From Sergeia podlipaevii (taxonomy: Eukaryota; Euglenozoa; Kinetoplastea; Trypanosomatida; Trypanosomatidae): a stretch of DNA of 52,096 nucleotides. The first letter of the stretch is position 1; every line of letters starts with the position of its first letter. Positions 19,790 through 32,500 of this stretch are shown here, piece after piece. The notes beneath the pieces are model-generated. The model saw only the letters and a list, made by a program, of their open reading frames with translations. It did not search any database and was not told where the DNA came from. The position numbers and the translations under genes were made by a program. The DNA lies in the NCBI GenBank assembly GCA_030849805.1, contig JASANZ010002135.1:1-52096 (forward strand), written 5' to 3'.

Positions 19790-20579
19790 TGCTTTAAGCA
19801 AGCACAATATATGATGCAATTAGAGAGCAAAGCCTCCCAAATCAGCTTTTTTTTACAGTATTTTTCTGTTTGACAAACGCTTTCCCTCCTTCCCCTCTTC
19901 TTTTTTTGTTGATAACGTTTAGCTCTACTCAGAGTTGTCCACGGGGATGGGGAAGGTACGGTGATAGCACAGTGTGCTCGCGATTATATAAATGAATCTG
20001 TGATGAAGAGTTATGGTGCGTCTTGTCTTGCGTTAGTAAGAGATAATAAATTCTATCTGATTGGGAGAGAGAGAAAAAGATTTCTTTTTCTACTAGCACT
20101 TTGGCTAAGACAAGAACAAACTTCCTTTTTTTAAAAAAGTGGTGATGTGAGGGTGTACTACTAGTATGTGATGCACGACTCAGACAAAAGTGCAGCTATT
20201 CCTCCCGTACTATAACCCTTTCCTTGCACACACACTGACGTGCAGGCCCCTAAAGGTTATGCAAAACGCGATTAGCTGCTGAAAAGCAAAAAAAAAAAGC
20301 AAAAGAAAAAATGTGTGCGTTGGGGGAGATAGAGGGAAAGAGATGCCAAATGAACAAACGTCCAAGTACTTTTCAAACAAGTTTTCAGCACATATGCAAG
20401 ACACCCTTATGAGAATCAAGACAAGACCTACGTACTTGCAGTTAAATGATAAATGTTACAACGAGGAAAGGTTACTCTTCTTCTTCTTCTCATTGAAATT
20501 TGAACTTCATGAATAAGATATTAATTGCATATCAAAACACATTCTAGCAACAGAGAAGAAAAGCAAACAAAATGCTTCC
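19790..20579. other. Spacer between the giant vWA/FN3 gene and mtRNAP
   Basis: No gene. It holds the 3' UTR of the giant gene and the 5' region of mtRNAP. A GA-rich stretch at about 20063-20080 (pyrimidine-rich on the transcribed strand) is a possible splicing tract; the acceptor was not assigned. Confidence 0.55.
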
Positions 20580-23500
20580 CTATAGCGTACGTGCCGTCAC
20601 AGTCGCGTTGAGTTCCTCGCAGCGCTCACCAAACAGGTTCGCGGGAATCACCTCTACGCGGTACGTAGTGCCAGAGGATAGCCCTGCCACAGCAGTATTG
20701 GTAGAGCCCCGCACCGTTACCTCACGCACTTCCTCTACCTGCTTCTCCTTTTCTTCGTCATCATGAAGGCTAGTGCTGTCTTCGCTGCCACTTGCCTCGC
20801 CCCTTTCCTTCTCCCCAGGCAAGGCACGGCAGCGTACAATGTACTGCAGACCACTCATGACATCTGTCTGCGCGTCCTTCCAGCAGATCGCCAAGGAACT
20901 TGCTGTCCTACTCGCTACCTGAACCCTCTGCACAGGGCCAGGTACTGTCACCGGGTTTAGCCTTAACGGGTCCGACCACGCTTCCAGACCTCCCTGTGTG
21001 ACTGGATATGTCGCTTCAGCAGCCATGCCTTCGGGAAGGCAGCGTACACGGAATGCATAGGCAGCGTGTGCAGCTGCGTACGTTGGACAGAGAAACTCAT
21101 ACTCATAGGTCAGACATGACTGCGATAAAGACCCACTCTCAGCATCATGGTGCTCGCACTTTCCCACTTGGTGATCCTTCACCTTGACATACACGTACTC
21201 GGTAGTGGTGCGTGGCGTCTTGTCAGCACTTGTCTCCTTCGCGAAAGAGGGCTCCACATTCTCGCGATAGAAGGCAATTGCCTCCTCCGCCTTGACACCC
21301 ACACGCTTCGCGGCTACTGCTTCCTCCTCTCCACCCAGCTCGACATTACGCGCGGCGCGTGCGCTGTTCGTGCGTACAGCAGCAATTGTGTCCGCCCAGG
21401 TCGTTGTCACTTCCACTACCAAAAGACCAGCAGAGAGAAATTGCTGTAGCTCTGCGGCGCTCATGCGAGTGCGTGGATATGCGATTTCCCATGCAATACG
21501 GATACTGCTAGACCGTCTTGCCAGAAGCGTCAAGCATTCTGGGCGTATGGTGAGCCGGCGGAGCGCCTGCATGCGAGCTTTCACGTGATTCTGCTGTGCC
21601 AAGGCACTGACAGGACTGGGAGAGGTGTTGCGCAGCTCTACCACAACTGGGCGGGAGAAGGCAACCGAGGCCTCGCCGCCACCGCCGCACGAGTCTATCG
21701 ACTCTGCTACGTGTGAAGTCCTTTCTAGTGTAGCATGACAAGAGAGTCCAATGGCGTTGAAGAGCGCGAGACTGTAGTGCTGCCGGGGCCGCAGCGTTAG
21801 GGCTGTGACAAGCTTGTTCTCCGCGGAAGTGTTGCTAAAGATAAACGGATGCGATTGGCCTTTAGACGATCTTGCTGAAGAGCACGCTGCTGCTGCTGCT
21901 GCTGTGCGAGCGGCAAGCAGATAGTCTTTGGCGTCTACGCACAAGGCCACGTCCACCTCTTCCTCGCATAAAAGGACCGCCCACTGCACAAGAAGCAGCC
22001 CCTGCACGGTGCGCTGCATCGGGGCAAGTTCAAAGGTGGCCACTAATCGCTTGCTACCTACAGCGCCTTCTGCCTGCGCCACTTCTCCTCCTTGTTTCTC
22101 GTGATGTGTCTTTCCACTCTCATCCATGAGACCGACAGAGTTTGTTCTTTTCTTTGTAGAGCTCGTGCGTGGCGACCGATCACGAGCAACTGAACAAAGG
22201 CTGTAGCGAAGTGCTGGGAGCCCTGGCGGCTCAGGTGGTGAGAGCACCATCGTACTCCTCCCGGGTAGACACGGCACGCACCCTGCGTACACCACCTCAG
22301 AGACAAAGACACGATACAGTGAAGCAGGCGCAAGCCCAGTCAGCTGGGCATGGCAGGCACCGTTGGTGACAGGCACGCGCTGCACAGGGGTCCCTTGACC
22401 CTGCAAGTTGCTGCTACTATCTGGCGCAGTATGACCGGACTGTTGGGTAAGCCACGCTATGTAAGCTGCAGAAACCCTCTCGCACACCACGACGCCGCCA
22501 CAGGCACCGCTGCATGGGGCTCCAATGGCTGCGCGGATTGCGTTCACGCGTGCTGCAGGGCCCACAGCGGCTTCACAAGACCACTTCCACTGAACGTCAA
22601 TTTTATAGATGGTTGCATTGGATGCGGCAGCTGCTGATGCGTTGCTCATAGCGCTACCAGAAGTAGAAGAGAGATCAGCTCTTCCGCCTTCATCCTCTTC
22701 ACCATCTTCCCGAACACCGCGTGCTCGCACTGGATGACACCGAAGTGTCAGCTGCTGCACGGGCTGCAAGGGCTGTACGTGCATTGGGGGACGCACCGAT
22801 ACGGCCAGATCACCATCTGCTCGTTGTTCCTGCCCCACTCTTGTACGTACTTCGAGCACTTGCACACAATCAAGCACAAAAATAGTGGCACGCTCCTCTG
22901 CATAATCCGTTAGGGCTGTAGGCTCCTCCACTGGGATCTTCACTACTGCTTCTGGCAAGCCCTGCACGGCGTCCTTCAACGCTTTCCCTATGCCACGTTT
23001 CTTGCTGGCACCAGCGGCAAGGTGCTGTATCACGTGCATATGTCGCCGTCTGAGTCCCCCATCTTCTCCGCCTGGTGCGGCTGTAGTCACGATGGGGCCA
23101 GGGAAGGGTAGCACACGCAAGGCATCACCGTCCACGTCAGTGAGTCCGTGCTCCGCTGCAGTTGAACTTAGCTGCAAGGCACGCCAGAGCCCTTGTGCCC
23201 ATCTTGCCTGCTTCCTAAGCGCGGTGGCAGCGGAAGAGGAGGAGTTGCCCTCTGTCGCTCTGTCCTGACCATTAGACCACGCTAGAATAGCTGAGGGCAC
23301 ATAGAGGGTCCATGATGGGAGCACCAACACAGCGCGGAACTCGACCACAAGTGGCGAACGAGGGACGGCTGGTGGCGTTTGCAGGATAATGCGCTTAAAG
23401 TCCTCCCCTGGTGTAGTGGAAGAAGCGACGAGGTGAGGATCCACAGAAAGTGCCACCGCACCAGGCAGCCTCACCATCGCAACCGCTGGCGTTGCTTTGG

Positions 23501-26500
23501 GCTTCCGCTGCTCCGACTCCACACCTTCTTGTGCCCCCTCTCCGGCCTCTTCAGGCCCTGTTAGAAACGTGAAGAGACATCCAATAGCTCCGGCACTGTG
23601 GTCCAGTGCGGCATCCTCCACTGAAAGAAGGGAACCATGACGGGAATGCGCACGCAAGGTGACGAGCGCACCTAGCACCTCCTGCGTCTGCTTATATCTT
23701 GTAATAGCATATGCACTGCTTGGCCCATCCACAGCAGAGGCAGCACCAGCAGCAGAGATCCTACCAGCAACTGGCAGACGTAGGGCCTTTCCTCTGCAAT
23801 TGCTGTATTCCTCAAGCGCCTCCACATGCATTTCATAAAGCGTTGCAGGCTTCAGCAGCGTCAGAGTGACCATGCATGCATCTACCACCACAACTGTTCG
23901 AGTCCCAGCCCCATCGCTGTCTCTGGTGGGTCGAAAGGTTACTCTAAAGCGGGGAGGTCGCTTCTCGCCTGTTTCGGTGCCAAAGTAACGCACCCCATTT
24001 GCATCTTGCCACTCCCACGTCAGGCGCGCCGTGTATCCACTGCGAGCTACTAGGCGTGGCCGGGCTAGCTGCGGAAGTCCGGGAACGCTGCAGAGGGCCA
24101 CCTCAGTCGCCAAGTGCGCCGTGGCCATGGATGACGACACTGCTGCCGCTGCTGGTGATGATGATACTGGAGAGGCGCAGGGGAACGATAGATAAGGTAG
24201 CGCCCCCCACACATCCACTTCGAGGAAGCGGCGCAGTGCCGCTTGATGCTGTTGCTTCTGCTTGCAAGGTGTATCTTGCGGCACCACTACTATATCCATA
24301 GTCGTTCTAACGGAGAGGCTGACACCACCTTTACCAATCCCACATGTGTCTATTGTGAAGGGCTCGCATTCCACAACGTGTCTGAAACTTCGCTCACGTT
24401 CTTCCGTGCCAACTTGGTATTCTTCCTCAGCAACCTCAAGCATATCGCTGCTCTGATAGGTGCATTGGTCAAGAAGAAGATTGCCGGCCCGGTCGCGTAC
24501 GAGAACCCGCGCCTCCGCCTCACACGCAATCCCTGGCGCTATCCAAAGGACCTTCTGCTGTAGCTGTTCATCTTCATCCCCAATCACGACTGCTTGCAGC
24601 GGATTGTCTTCATCATCTTCGCCCTCAGTTCTGGGTTTCCCCCGCATCTGCTGCTCATTGGCAAGAATTGCCCCAGCGTGTGAGTTGTAGTACCGCGCGA
24701 ACACCGTCACACGGCCATCCACATGACGCTCCAGTCGTATAGACTGCGCCAGCTTCGAAGGAGGTGAGATAAACTGCGTGCGCAGGACGGCGTCACCACA
24801 CCGCAACCCTGTCACCTGAACTCTGTAAAAGGCACCTGGCACAATCCCTTGCAGCACAAACGCTACCTCTTCTCTGCCTCCACTCTGCCATGCAGAACTC
24901 GCTTGTGCAAGTGTGCTCGCGTCCTGCGCACAAGTCCGCTGCTGAATGTAGTATGTGCGGCGCCGAGGCACCGTCTCTAGAGAGGGCGTGTGTCGATAGT
25001 GATGAATTTCGTGCCTGCACGCTTCTTGTGCGGCAACAGTCAAAGCCGGCGCATTGTAGGGTCTATCTTGGGCTGTGGATGTTGACGTATGCCGAGTGAG
25101 GAGGTCGCACACCTCCGCAAGGTCGTCGTCTCTTGAGAACTGCGTGCCAAAACTGACTGGCGCGGTGCGGTCAGTGACGCTGCGCCACTGTTGTTCATAG
25201 GGGCCAAAAACATCTACCGTAAACGCACTGTCCGTCGACTCCCACGTGAGCGTTGACGACAAGAGGGGCACTCCGCTGCATGTTAGTTGCGCCAAGCGTG
25301 CGAGTTCATGTGCAGTCGCTGCATCTTCAGAGGCAACCGTCCCAAAGTGGAGCAGTGCAGCCGTTGCTGACACTGCTGCTGAGCTCAGACGGCCTCTGGC
25401 CCCACTTCTCAATCGAGTTTGAGTACACTCGTCTTGAGTGGCATGCTCACCACCATCAGCAGTGCCCATGGCAGACGCTGAGTCAAGTGCGATGAGCCTC
25501 TGCTGCTCAGTGAAGGCACCCATGCACAGATTGCGTAGGGTATACATCAGTGGCAAGCGCACAGGGGCCTTCACTGTGATGACGCGATCCAGCCACACCA
25601 CATTTTGGGTCGGCACAAAGGTTCCCTGTGGGCAATATATCTCTTGACACTCGCCTTCCTCCTTCTTTTTCGACTCTGCGCGAGATAGAATATGCGCGTG
25701 CAGGGCCAGCTCATCTAGCCTGCACAGCCACTTTTCTGCATTCGCATTCACAACCGTGTACGTCCCCTTTACCTCTACGCTTGTTGCCTCTTCGTCTGCC
25801 GTTTCTCCTTCCTGTGTGCAGCCTCCTCGCCACACCTCAAAGACACTCATGCCTTCCCGTCCTTGAAAAAGCCGTAGTAGTGCTGATGAAGACGCGGTGA
25901 GCGCCACAACACGCGTGGGGAGAAGGGCGGAGGAGGAAGAGGCGTGGGGAGATGCTAGCAGCTCCCAGCGCGCGTGCATCAAACCTTTACAAGCTTCCTC
26001 CTCGCGCTGGCGAAGGGGAAAACACAGTGTGACCTTCTCTGCAGTTTGGTGTAGCACGAGGGGTACACGAGGGGCAGGTGGTAGCACGACAGCGATAGAG
26101 AGACGGCTAGAGAGACCGTGGGCAGCCTCGATGGCAACAAAGAGAACGGGGACAGAATCCTCTTGAGGGGCCGCAAAGCATAGCTCAATGAATCTAGGCA
26201 TTTGCTGCTGCTGCTGTTGTTTCAGGTCTTGTGACTCCACGAGTCCCCAGTGGTGTGCATCGCATCGTCCACTACGCTGTGAACTGCCCATGGGCAGTGA
26301 CACAACTGTGCTGTGAATGACACTAGAAAAACCTGTCGTCCACGTCACACGGTAGTGCTCACAGGATCCTTCCCATGTCAAGCGACAAGAGGTGCGACTA
26401 ACGTACAATGTGCGAGCATTGCCTAACAGATCAACACGCACAGCGGCTGAGGCGGAAGGAATGACGGCAACAGAGTGGCAGCCATGCGTCACCAGATGCA

Positions 26501-29500
26501 TAGATTCAGCCCTCTCACCACCACCACCACTGCTGGTACAGCCCCCCACTAGCTCCAGGTGTGGCCACCCACCTACACAGGAGAGCGCATCCCACACAGC
26601 ATCCACTTCCAGCCCGCCATCACTACCCTCCTCTATCCCCCTTCCCACCCTTGATGTATTGCTCCACTGCCTAATAAGCCTACCAGAGGGAGCCACAAGG
26701 GCTACATTTGTGTGGGTCGTTACTGTCACATTGTGAGCAGTGGACAGCGGCCCCACCGCCTCTTCTGCTGATACTGTGGCGATAGACTGCTGTCCAGTCA
26801 CACTTTGCTGATCCTTTCCATTCTTCTGCTCTTCCCGCTGATGTATCTTACGCCACGCCTGACTCGCCACTACGCTAGCAGGAAGCGGACCGTTGGAGCC
26901 CTTAGGGCGATGTACAGCCCAGTTAACGACCTCGCACGGTGCCAGCAGCGCGTGCATTGCGGTACTGTTCATGTTGACTCTACAGCTACTGCTATCAGGC
27001 GCGAGTTGTTGCTGCGGTGACGGGACGACCTTGCCAACAGCAGAACGATGGCTGCTGGTGCATTGAAGAGAGGAAAGCAGAGCGTGAAGTGCAGTATCGG
27101 GGATGCTGGATGGAGTGACAAGATGAAGCTCCGCGATGTGATCGCCAAGGGAGGCACCACGAACGATGATCGTGTAAGGTGTTGCGGGCTTGAGGTTTTG
27201 CACAGTAGTACTTGTTGCACTGACCACTGGTACCGTGATGGTGCGATAGCCTGGTGACTTACTCTTCTCGTTCTCACTACAGAAGACTTCTGCAGATTCC
27301 CCTTCAACTCTTGTGGCTTCAATAATAGTAATATCATACCTGACCCCTCGTGCTGCTGGAAACGTAGATTCAGTCGCTGGCGACCAGGCGAGCTCAGCCA
27401 GTGTCGGCTCCAGCCTCTCTACGCGCAAGTCTTTCAGAGGGTGCACCGGGGCCACAGACACGAACACCTGCTCGGAGGAAGACTGCGGTATGTACAGGAG
27501 CGGGTCGTCAGAGCTGTTGTCTAGCACTGCTTCTGTAGAGGCGACAGTACGGGGCATCTCACGCACAGAGAGCCACAAGCGCAGAGTGGTCTGGGTCCGG
27601 CGATGAGGCGGGAGCGGTACTTGCATGACATCGTCAATAATAGCAGACGATGATGATGAGGCACCTGCGCGGAGTGTGTGCTGCACCAAGGGCCCTGTAC
27701 TGCCATCGTAAAACTCCGCCTGTACGCAGACTGAAAAGGAAACGAAGGGCTCTATTCGCGTCGCAGACTCGCCAAGTACACAGTCAGCTGTTCTGCAACA
27801 CGCGGCAGTGCATAAGCTTCTGAGATAGGCACTCGCCATGTACACTACGGCGTAGGATTCAAAGGTGTGGATAACGCACGTCTCGGTCGGTAGCGATGGT
27901 GGCGGTGGAACAATGTAGGACGCAGCGACCTCATGCACAAGGTGCGGACCAGTAAAGGAAAGAGCCACTGCACCACGCCACCACAGGCCCAAGGCACCTT
28001 CTTCATTCCCTAACGTTTTGCAGTCAAAGTCACCGCCACCAGCCGCCGCCGCTTCGAGCATTTCCAAGGAGGAAAAAGCAATGCAACTGTTTTGTGTCAC
28101 TGCGTAAGGCTTTCCGTTTAGGCACACTTGCACCTCATCAGAACTGCCACAGGTCCATGAAATGTCAATCAGAGGCGTCGCAGCACCGCTGCTCTTGCTC
28201 TGCTGAAGGTAAGCTTCCTGCCCTGTCGAGCCAATATGACGACACCTCACGTTGCTGAGCACGTATAGCTCGTGTGCGTGACTGCGTACTATGTGACGTT
28301 CAACTTGCACGTCTTGACCAACCGCATTCTCCGCTGTTGCTGAGGTTCTCACCAGGGCACATTCCTCTACAAAAGAGAGAACAATAGGTGTCGCCACAGG
28401 GACCGTCCTGCACTCCACCACTCGCTCTCGTAGAAGTTCTTCTGTTCCTTCTCCAGTGTGTGCTGCGCCGCCTAGGGTACCGGCCGCAAGCGCTGCTATG
28501 GGGGTCTCCAGAGTGATACGCAGTGGCTGCACGGTTAACAGCAAGAGGCGGCTGCGCACATGTGGCACACTTCCAAAACTGGTATTTTCTTGTGCCATGA
28601 GTGACGCTTGCAATGGATTAGGAGATCGCACTTTTGTAAAGAGCTGCCTTGTGTGTGAGTTAAAGCACGCCACGACCGCTTCTGCAGAGGGAGCTTCAGG
28701 CCGAGTGACGAAAACTACTTGGGGAGGCATCTGAGAGTTGGTGTCACCCCTGTCACAGTATACTGTGGCGGTGTACAGCGTGGCGGCCTTTAAGCCACGA
28801 AGGGAAAGTTGGGCCTCTCTGCCCCATCCTGTTGATACCGACGATACTTTCTCTTTCGCCGCAGACACTGAAGACACCACCACGTACTCGACCCATCCAT
28901 CCCCGCTTTCGTCTCTCCCCTGCTCCTGACTAAAAGAAGGAAGCCCCGCGGTGTGTGCGGAAGGAGCAGGAGAAAGGCGCACACGGTACATCGGCGAGGT
29001 GCCTCGCCACCTCAGCAGAGCCGTTGATTCCTCCACGTGAAGAGCCTCCACGTCTGCTGATGTCACGTGAAAAGGACCGACGCAGATGTCAATCAGAGCC
29101 GCCGCTTCAGTGGTGAAGATCTGCAATGGTCGCAAGGGAGGCACAACAGTGTGGTGCAACGAGCCCATACTATCAGGGGGTATACGTGCGACCGGAGTAA
29201 CCGTTAGATCGACAGTGAAGGAAACAGAGAGAGGAATTTCAGCACCAGCCTCCACAAAAGCGTGCAGGTACCTCAAGTTCACATCTCCGCTCTCCTCCTC
29301 GTGTGTAATGGCGATGATAGATGAGACAGAGGACTGCGCAGGGCGGCCCCAGTGAGGTGTGATGCTGGCACGCAGCGCAATGGTAGTGCTCGTGCCGTGC
29401 TTGTCCGTCTTGCTGCTGCTTGCCTTGCTAAGATAGTCAAAGAAGTCTTGTGAGAGCAGTTCCGCCTGACGCTCAATCTCAAGAGTGAACACGTTGATTG

Positions 29501-32500
29501 GGTAAGAGCACCTAAAATAGATCCACGGAGCCCCATCCTTGACAGCGCCATCGTCGTTTCCTCGCAGGTTCATCCATCGCTGTGCTTCAAGTCCCCCTCT
29601 TCCCCACCGCGCCGAGGCCTCCTCTACCACCAGCAGGTCAGCGCTAGGCACCGAGCAGGTAAGTCCCAGCGCCTCTGGAGCTGCAGCGTCCGCTATCAAG
29701 GAAAGCGCCACTGGAAGAGGGAGAGGCCCATCACGACCGCTCCGGACGGCGAGCAAAGATGCTCCTTCTCTTCTCCACACTCCGTGATGTGGTATAGCCC
29801 TTATATGATACACAGTGCTGGGGTGTAGCATGTCTAGCCGTGCCGGGGACCTCTCCGCCACGAACACGCGTGAAAGCAAAGGAGACGAAATGCAGGAGGA
29901 GGTGACTGAAGAAGGGTTCCGTGTCCGTGCCATGTGAGGCCCTACAGCGGAACCCAGAGGAGTCACTACAAGCTTGACTGCTCCTCCACCTACCCAATGC
30001 ACAGTGAGAGAGTCAGACCCCGACTGCATGACTCTGAGCGTGCTCAGTGGGCTTTTCTGAGCAGGGGGTGTGGCAAAGCCGATGCCATCCATAAAGAGAA
30101 TGTCCTGCTTTTCAATCCTGTCTCGGGGATTCCGTGAGAGCCCAGCGTACACAACGCATAGCTGGTGCCCTCGCCTAACTTGGCTAAAGCGTACAGTCTG
30201 TGTGAGTGCCTCAGCGGTCGCGTCTACCACGTTCACACTGCCATTCTCTGTGGCGCTCACGTGAGCAAGGATAGAGGCGTTGACCAACTTGATATCCACC
30301 AGAGTCAGCGCTCCAGAGAGCGAGTCTACCTCTAAGAGCGCGATGGCTGCAGTTACCAGAGGCACGTGCTGCTTCTGCGGGTCTCGGAAGCGAAGCGCCG
30401 TGCGCAGCTCTACCTTGACTTCGCCCATAATCGCGCTTTCACCAAAAGAGGTCGAAGAGGCATCATCCGTGAAATGAACGGCCCGCAGCAGCCGCGAGGT
30501 TGGAAACGGCGTAAAGGCAAGCTGAGGAGACAACAGTGAGACCCATGAAACGGCATGAGGCGGTGCGTCGCGAGTCATGAAGCAGCTCCAACGCAAATCC
30601 ACCGTGGCTTCAACTGTGGCATCCACTGCGACTGCCCTCTCTTTTGCCGCGCTGGAGGAATTTGGAGAAGTACTTGCCCACTTACCTGCCCCTACACTGC
30701 TGTTACGCAAAAGGTAGACTGGGCTCTCCATGACTTCCGTTGCCACCGTGACGTTAACAAGGCTAACGTCCTCTGACGCTGATGCAAGCATTTCTGCTGA
30801 ATTCACCTCGTTGCCACTGTCACGAGCAGTTATATCGCTAGTGCCAGTCAGGGTACCGTTGTTGACGTCTTCGTTTGGAATCCACACGTTTAGCTGTCGC
30901 GCGCGAGAGCTGCCGCGGAGAGACGGGACGGCAGCAGGGTTGTCAATCACTGTAACAAAGCGATTTCGCGTAGCGGAAGAGGCCATCGGGAGTGCCGAGG
31001 AGTCCGGCGAGGCGGTTGCCCCCTCGTGTATGTCTCTGTCATTAGGGATGCCAGAAACAGCAGAGAGCGGGCTGCCCGGCAGGTGCAGAGATGCTGCTAC
31101 AGCTGTCTCTTCTTTCGATTCTTCATGGGCGTTCATGGTAGAAGGCGGCTCCGCGTGAGGTGTCGTGATAGGTATTGATGGGGTGTTGCATATCTGCGCG
31201 AATGGTCGCAGGTCGTCTTGCGATCCTGACACGTCTCCGCCCTGGTCGCTGTTCGCAATAGGAACCGCAAACTGCCGGGAGCTCGACATAGGTACAGTTG
31301 GTAGTGGTGGTCGTGCAGATAGAGACCGTATTGGTGACGAAGAGCTGGGGTTATATGGATGCTGCTCGTGGGCGGAGCTTCCTGAAATAAGCGAGCCATG
31401 TGAGTGCGTACGTGCTGAGGAGCCTCTCTGAGGCAAAGAAGTCAACGAAGCACCCCCCTTCACATCTTCATCTGACCCGCTCGCTACCGTGATGCCGCCT
31501 GGGCCCAGTGATGCTTCATACCTCACCAGGGCTCCTGCCCACACGCGCAGGAACAGCTCCGTCATCATTTCCTCTGCTTCTTGCTCTTCTTCCGGTTCTG
31601 GTGATGGAGGACAGCGCGTGTCTAAGTACCTACTTATCCAATCTACTAAATGTCGTGGTGCTGATGCGGTCCACCTGGCGGAGGCCTGCAAGAGACTTGA
31701 GCTTCGCATGGATGCAGAGGTGACAGAGGAGGGATGGAAAGATACGTGAGACCATTGACCCAGCAAGGCCTCTTCCATGTCACATGCATGCTGAGTAGCC
31801 GCAAGCAAGCCCCCTGAAAGCTCTGCTGCAGCATCACCAGCTGACAATCCACTTTGTAGCTCCTGTTGTAGTTGATATTGCCGCCTCTTCAGTGTGGAGC
31901 TCAAGACACGGTGCACCCATAGGAACCCTCCCCACCACGTTCGCTCAGACAGCGTCGACAAAGCACGTAAAGGACTCAAGGCAGTCGACCCCTCGCTAAC
32001 GTTGACAACCTTCACGTGACCAAGTACCGTCGTGATGAATTGCGAGTGTGCTTGTGAGTAGGCAACGGCAAAGAGCCCCACTCCACTTTCGCTCCCCTTG
32101 TGGCGCTGCTGAAGAAGATCAAGACGTGCGTGATGGGGTAGCGTGTAGCGAGCATAGATGGGATGGATAAATCCCTCCAAGAGGGATCCACAGTGAAGAA
32201 GGTACAGAGAGAAGGAAGAGATAAATGGCGTAGAGGATTCGTTTTTGTTGTTGCTGCTCGAAGCGGTCAAGCAACAGTGGGCAACAAGCGGGGCTGATGA
32301 AAGCAGTGCGTCGTCTTCTGCTCTTTGCGGTGGTGCCTCGTTTCCCTGCGTTAGGGTTGGCAGGGCTATGCACGCCAGCGTCTGCAAGTGCGTGCGGCGC
32401 CGCCACTGCCCCACGAGGGTCTCTGTGTCCTCGTCCATATCGCAATGCTCCAAATCAAAAGCCACAAGGCTTCCTCCTTGACCAATAGAGGCGAGAGTGC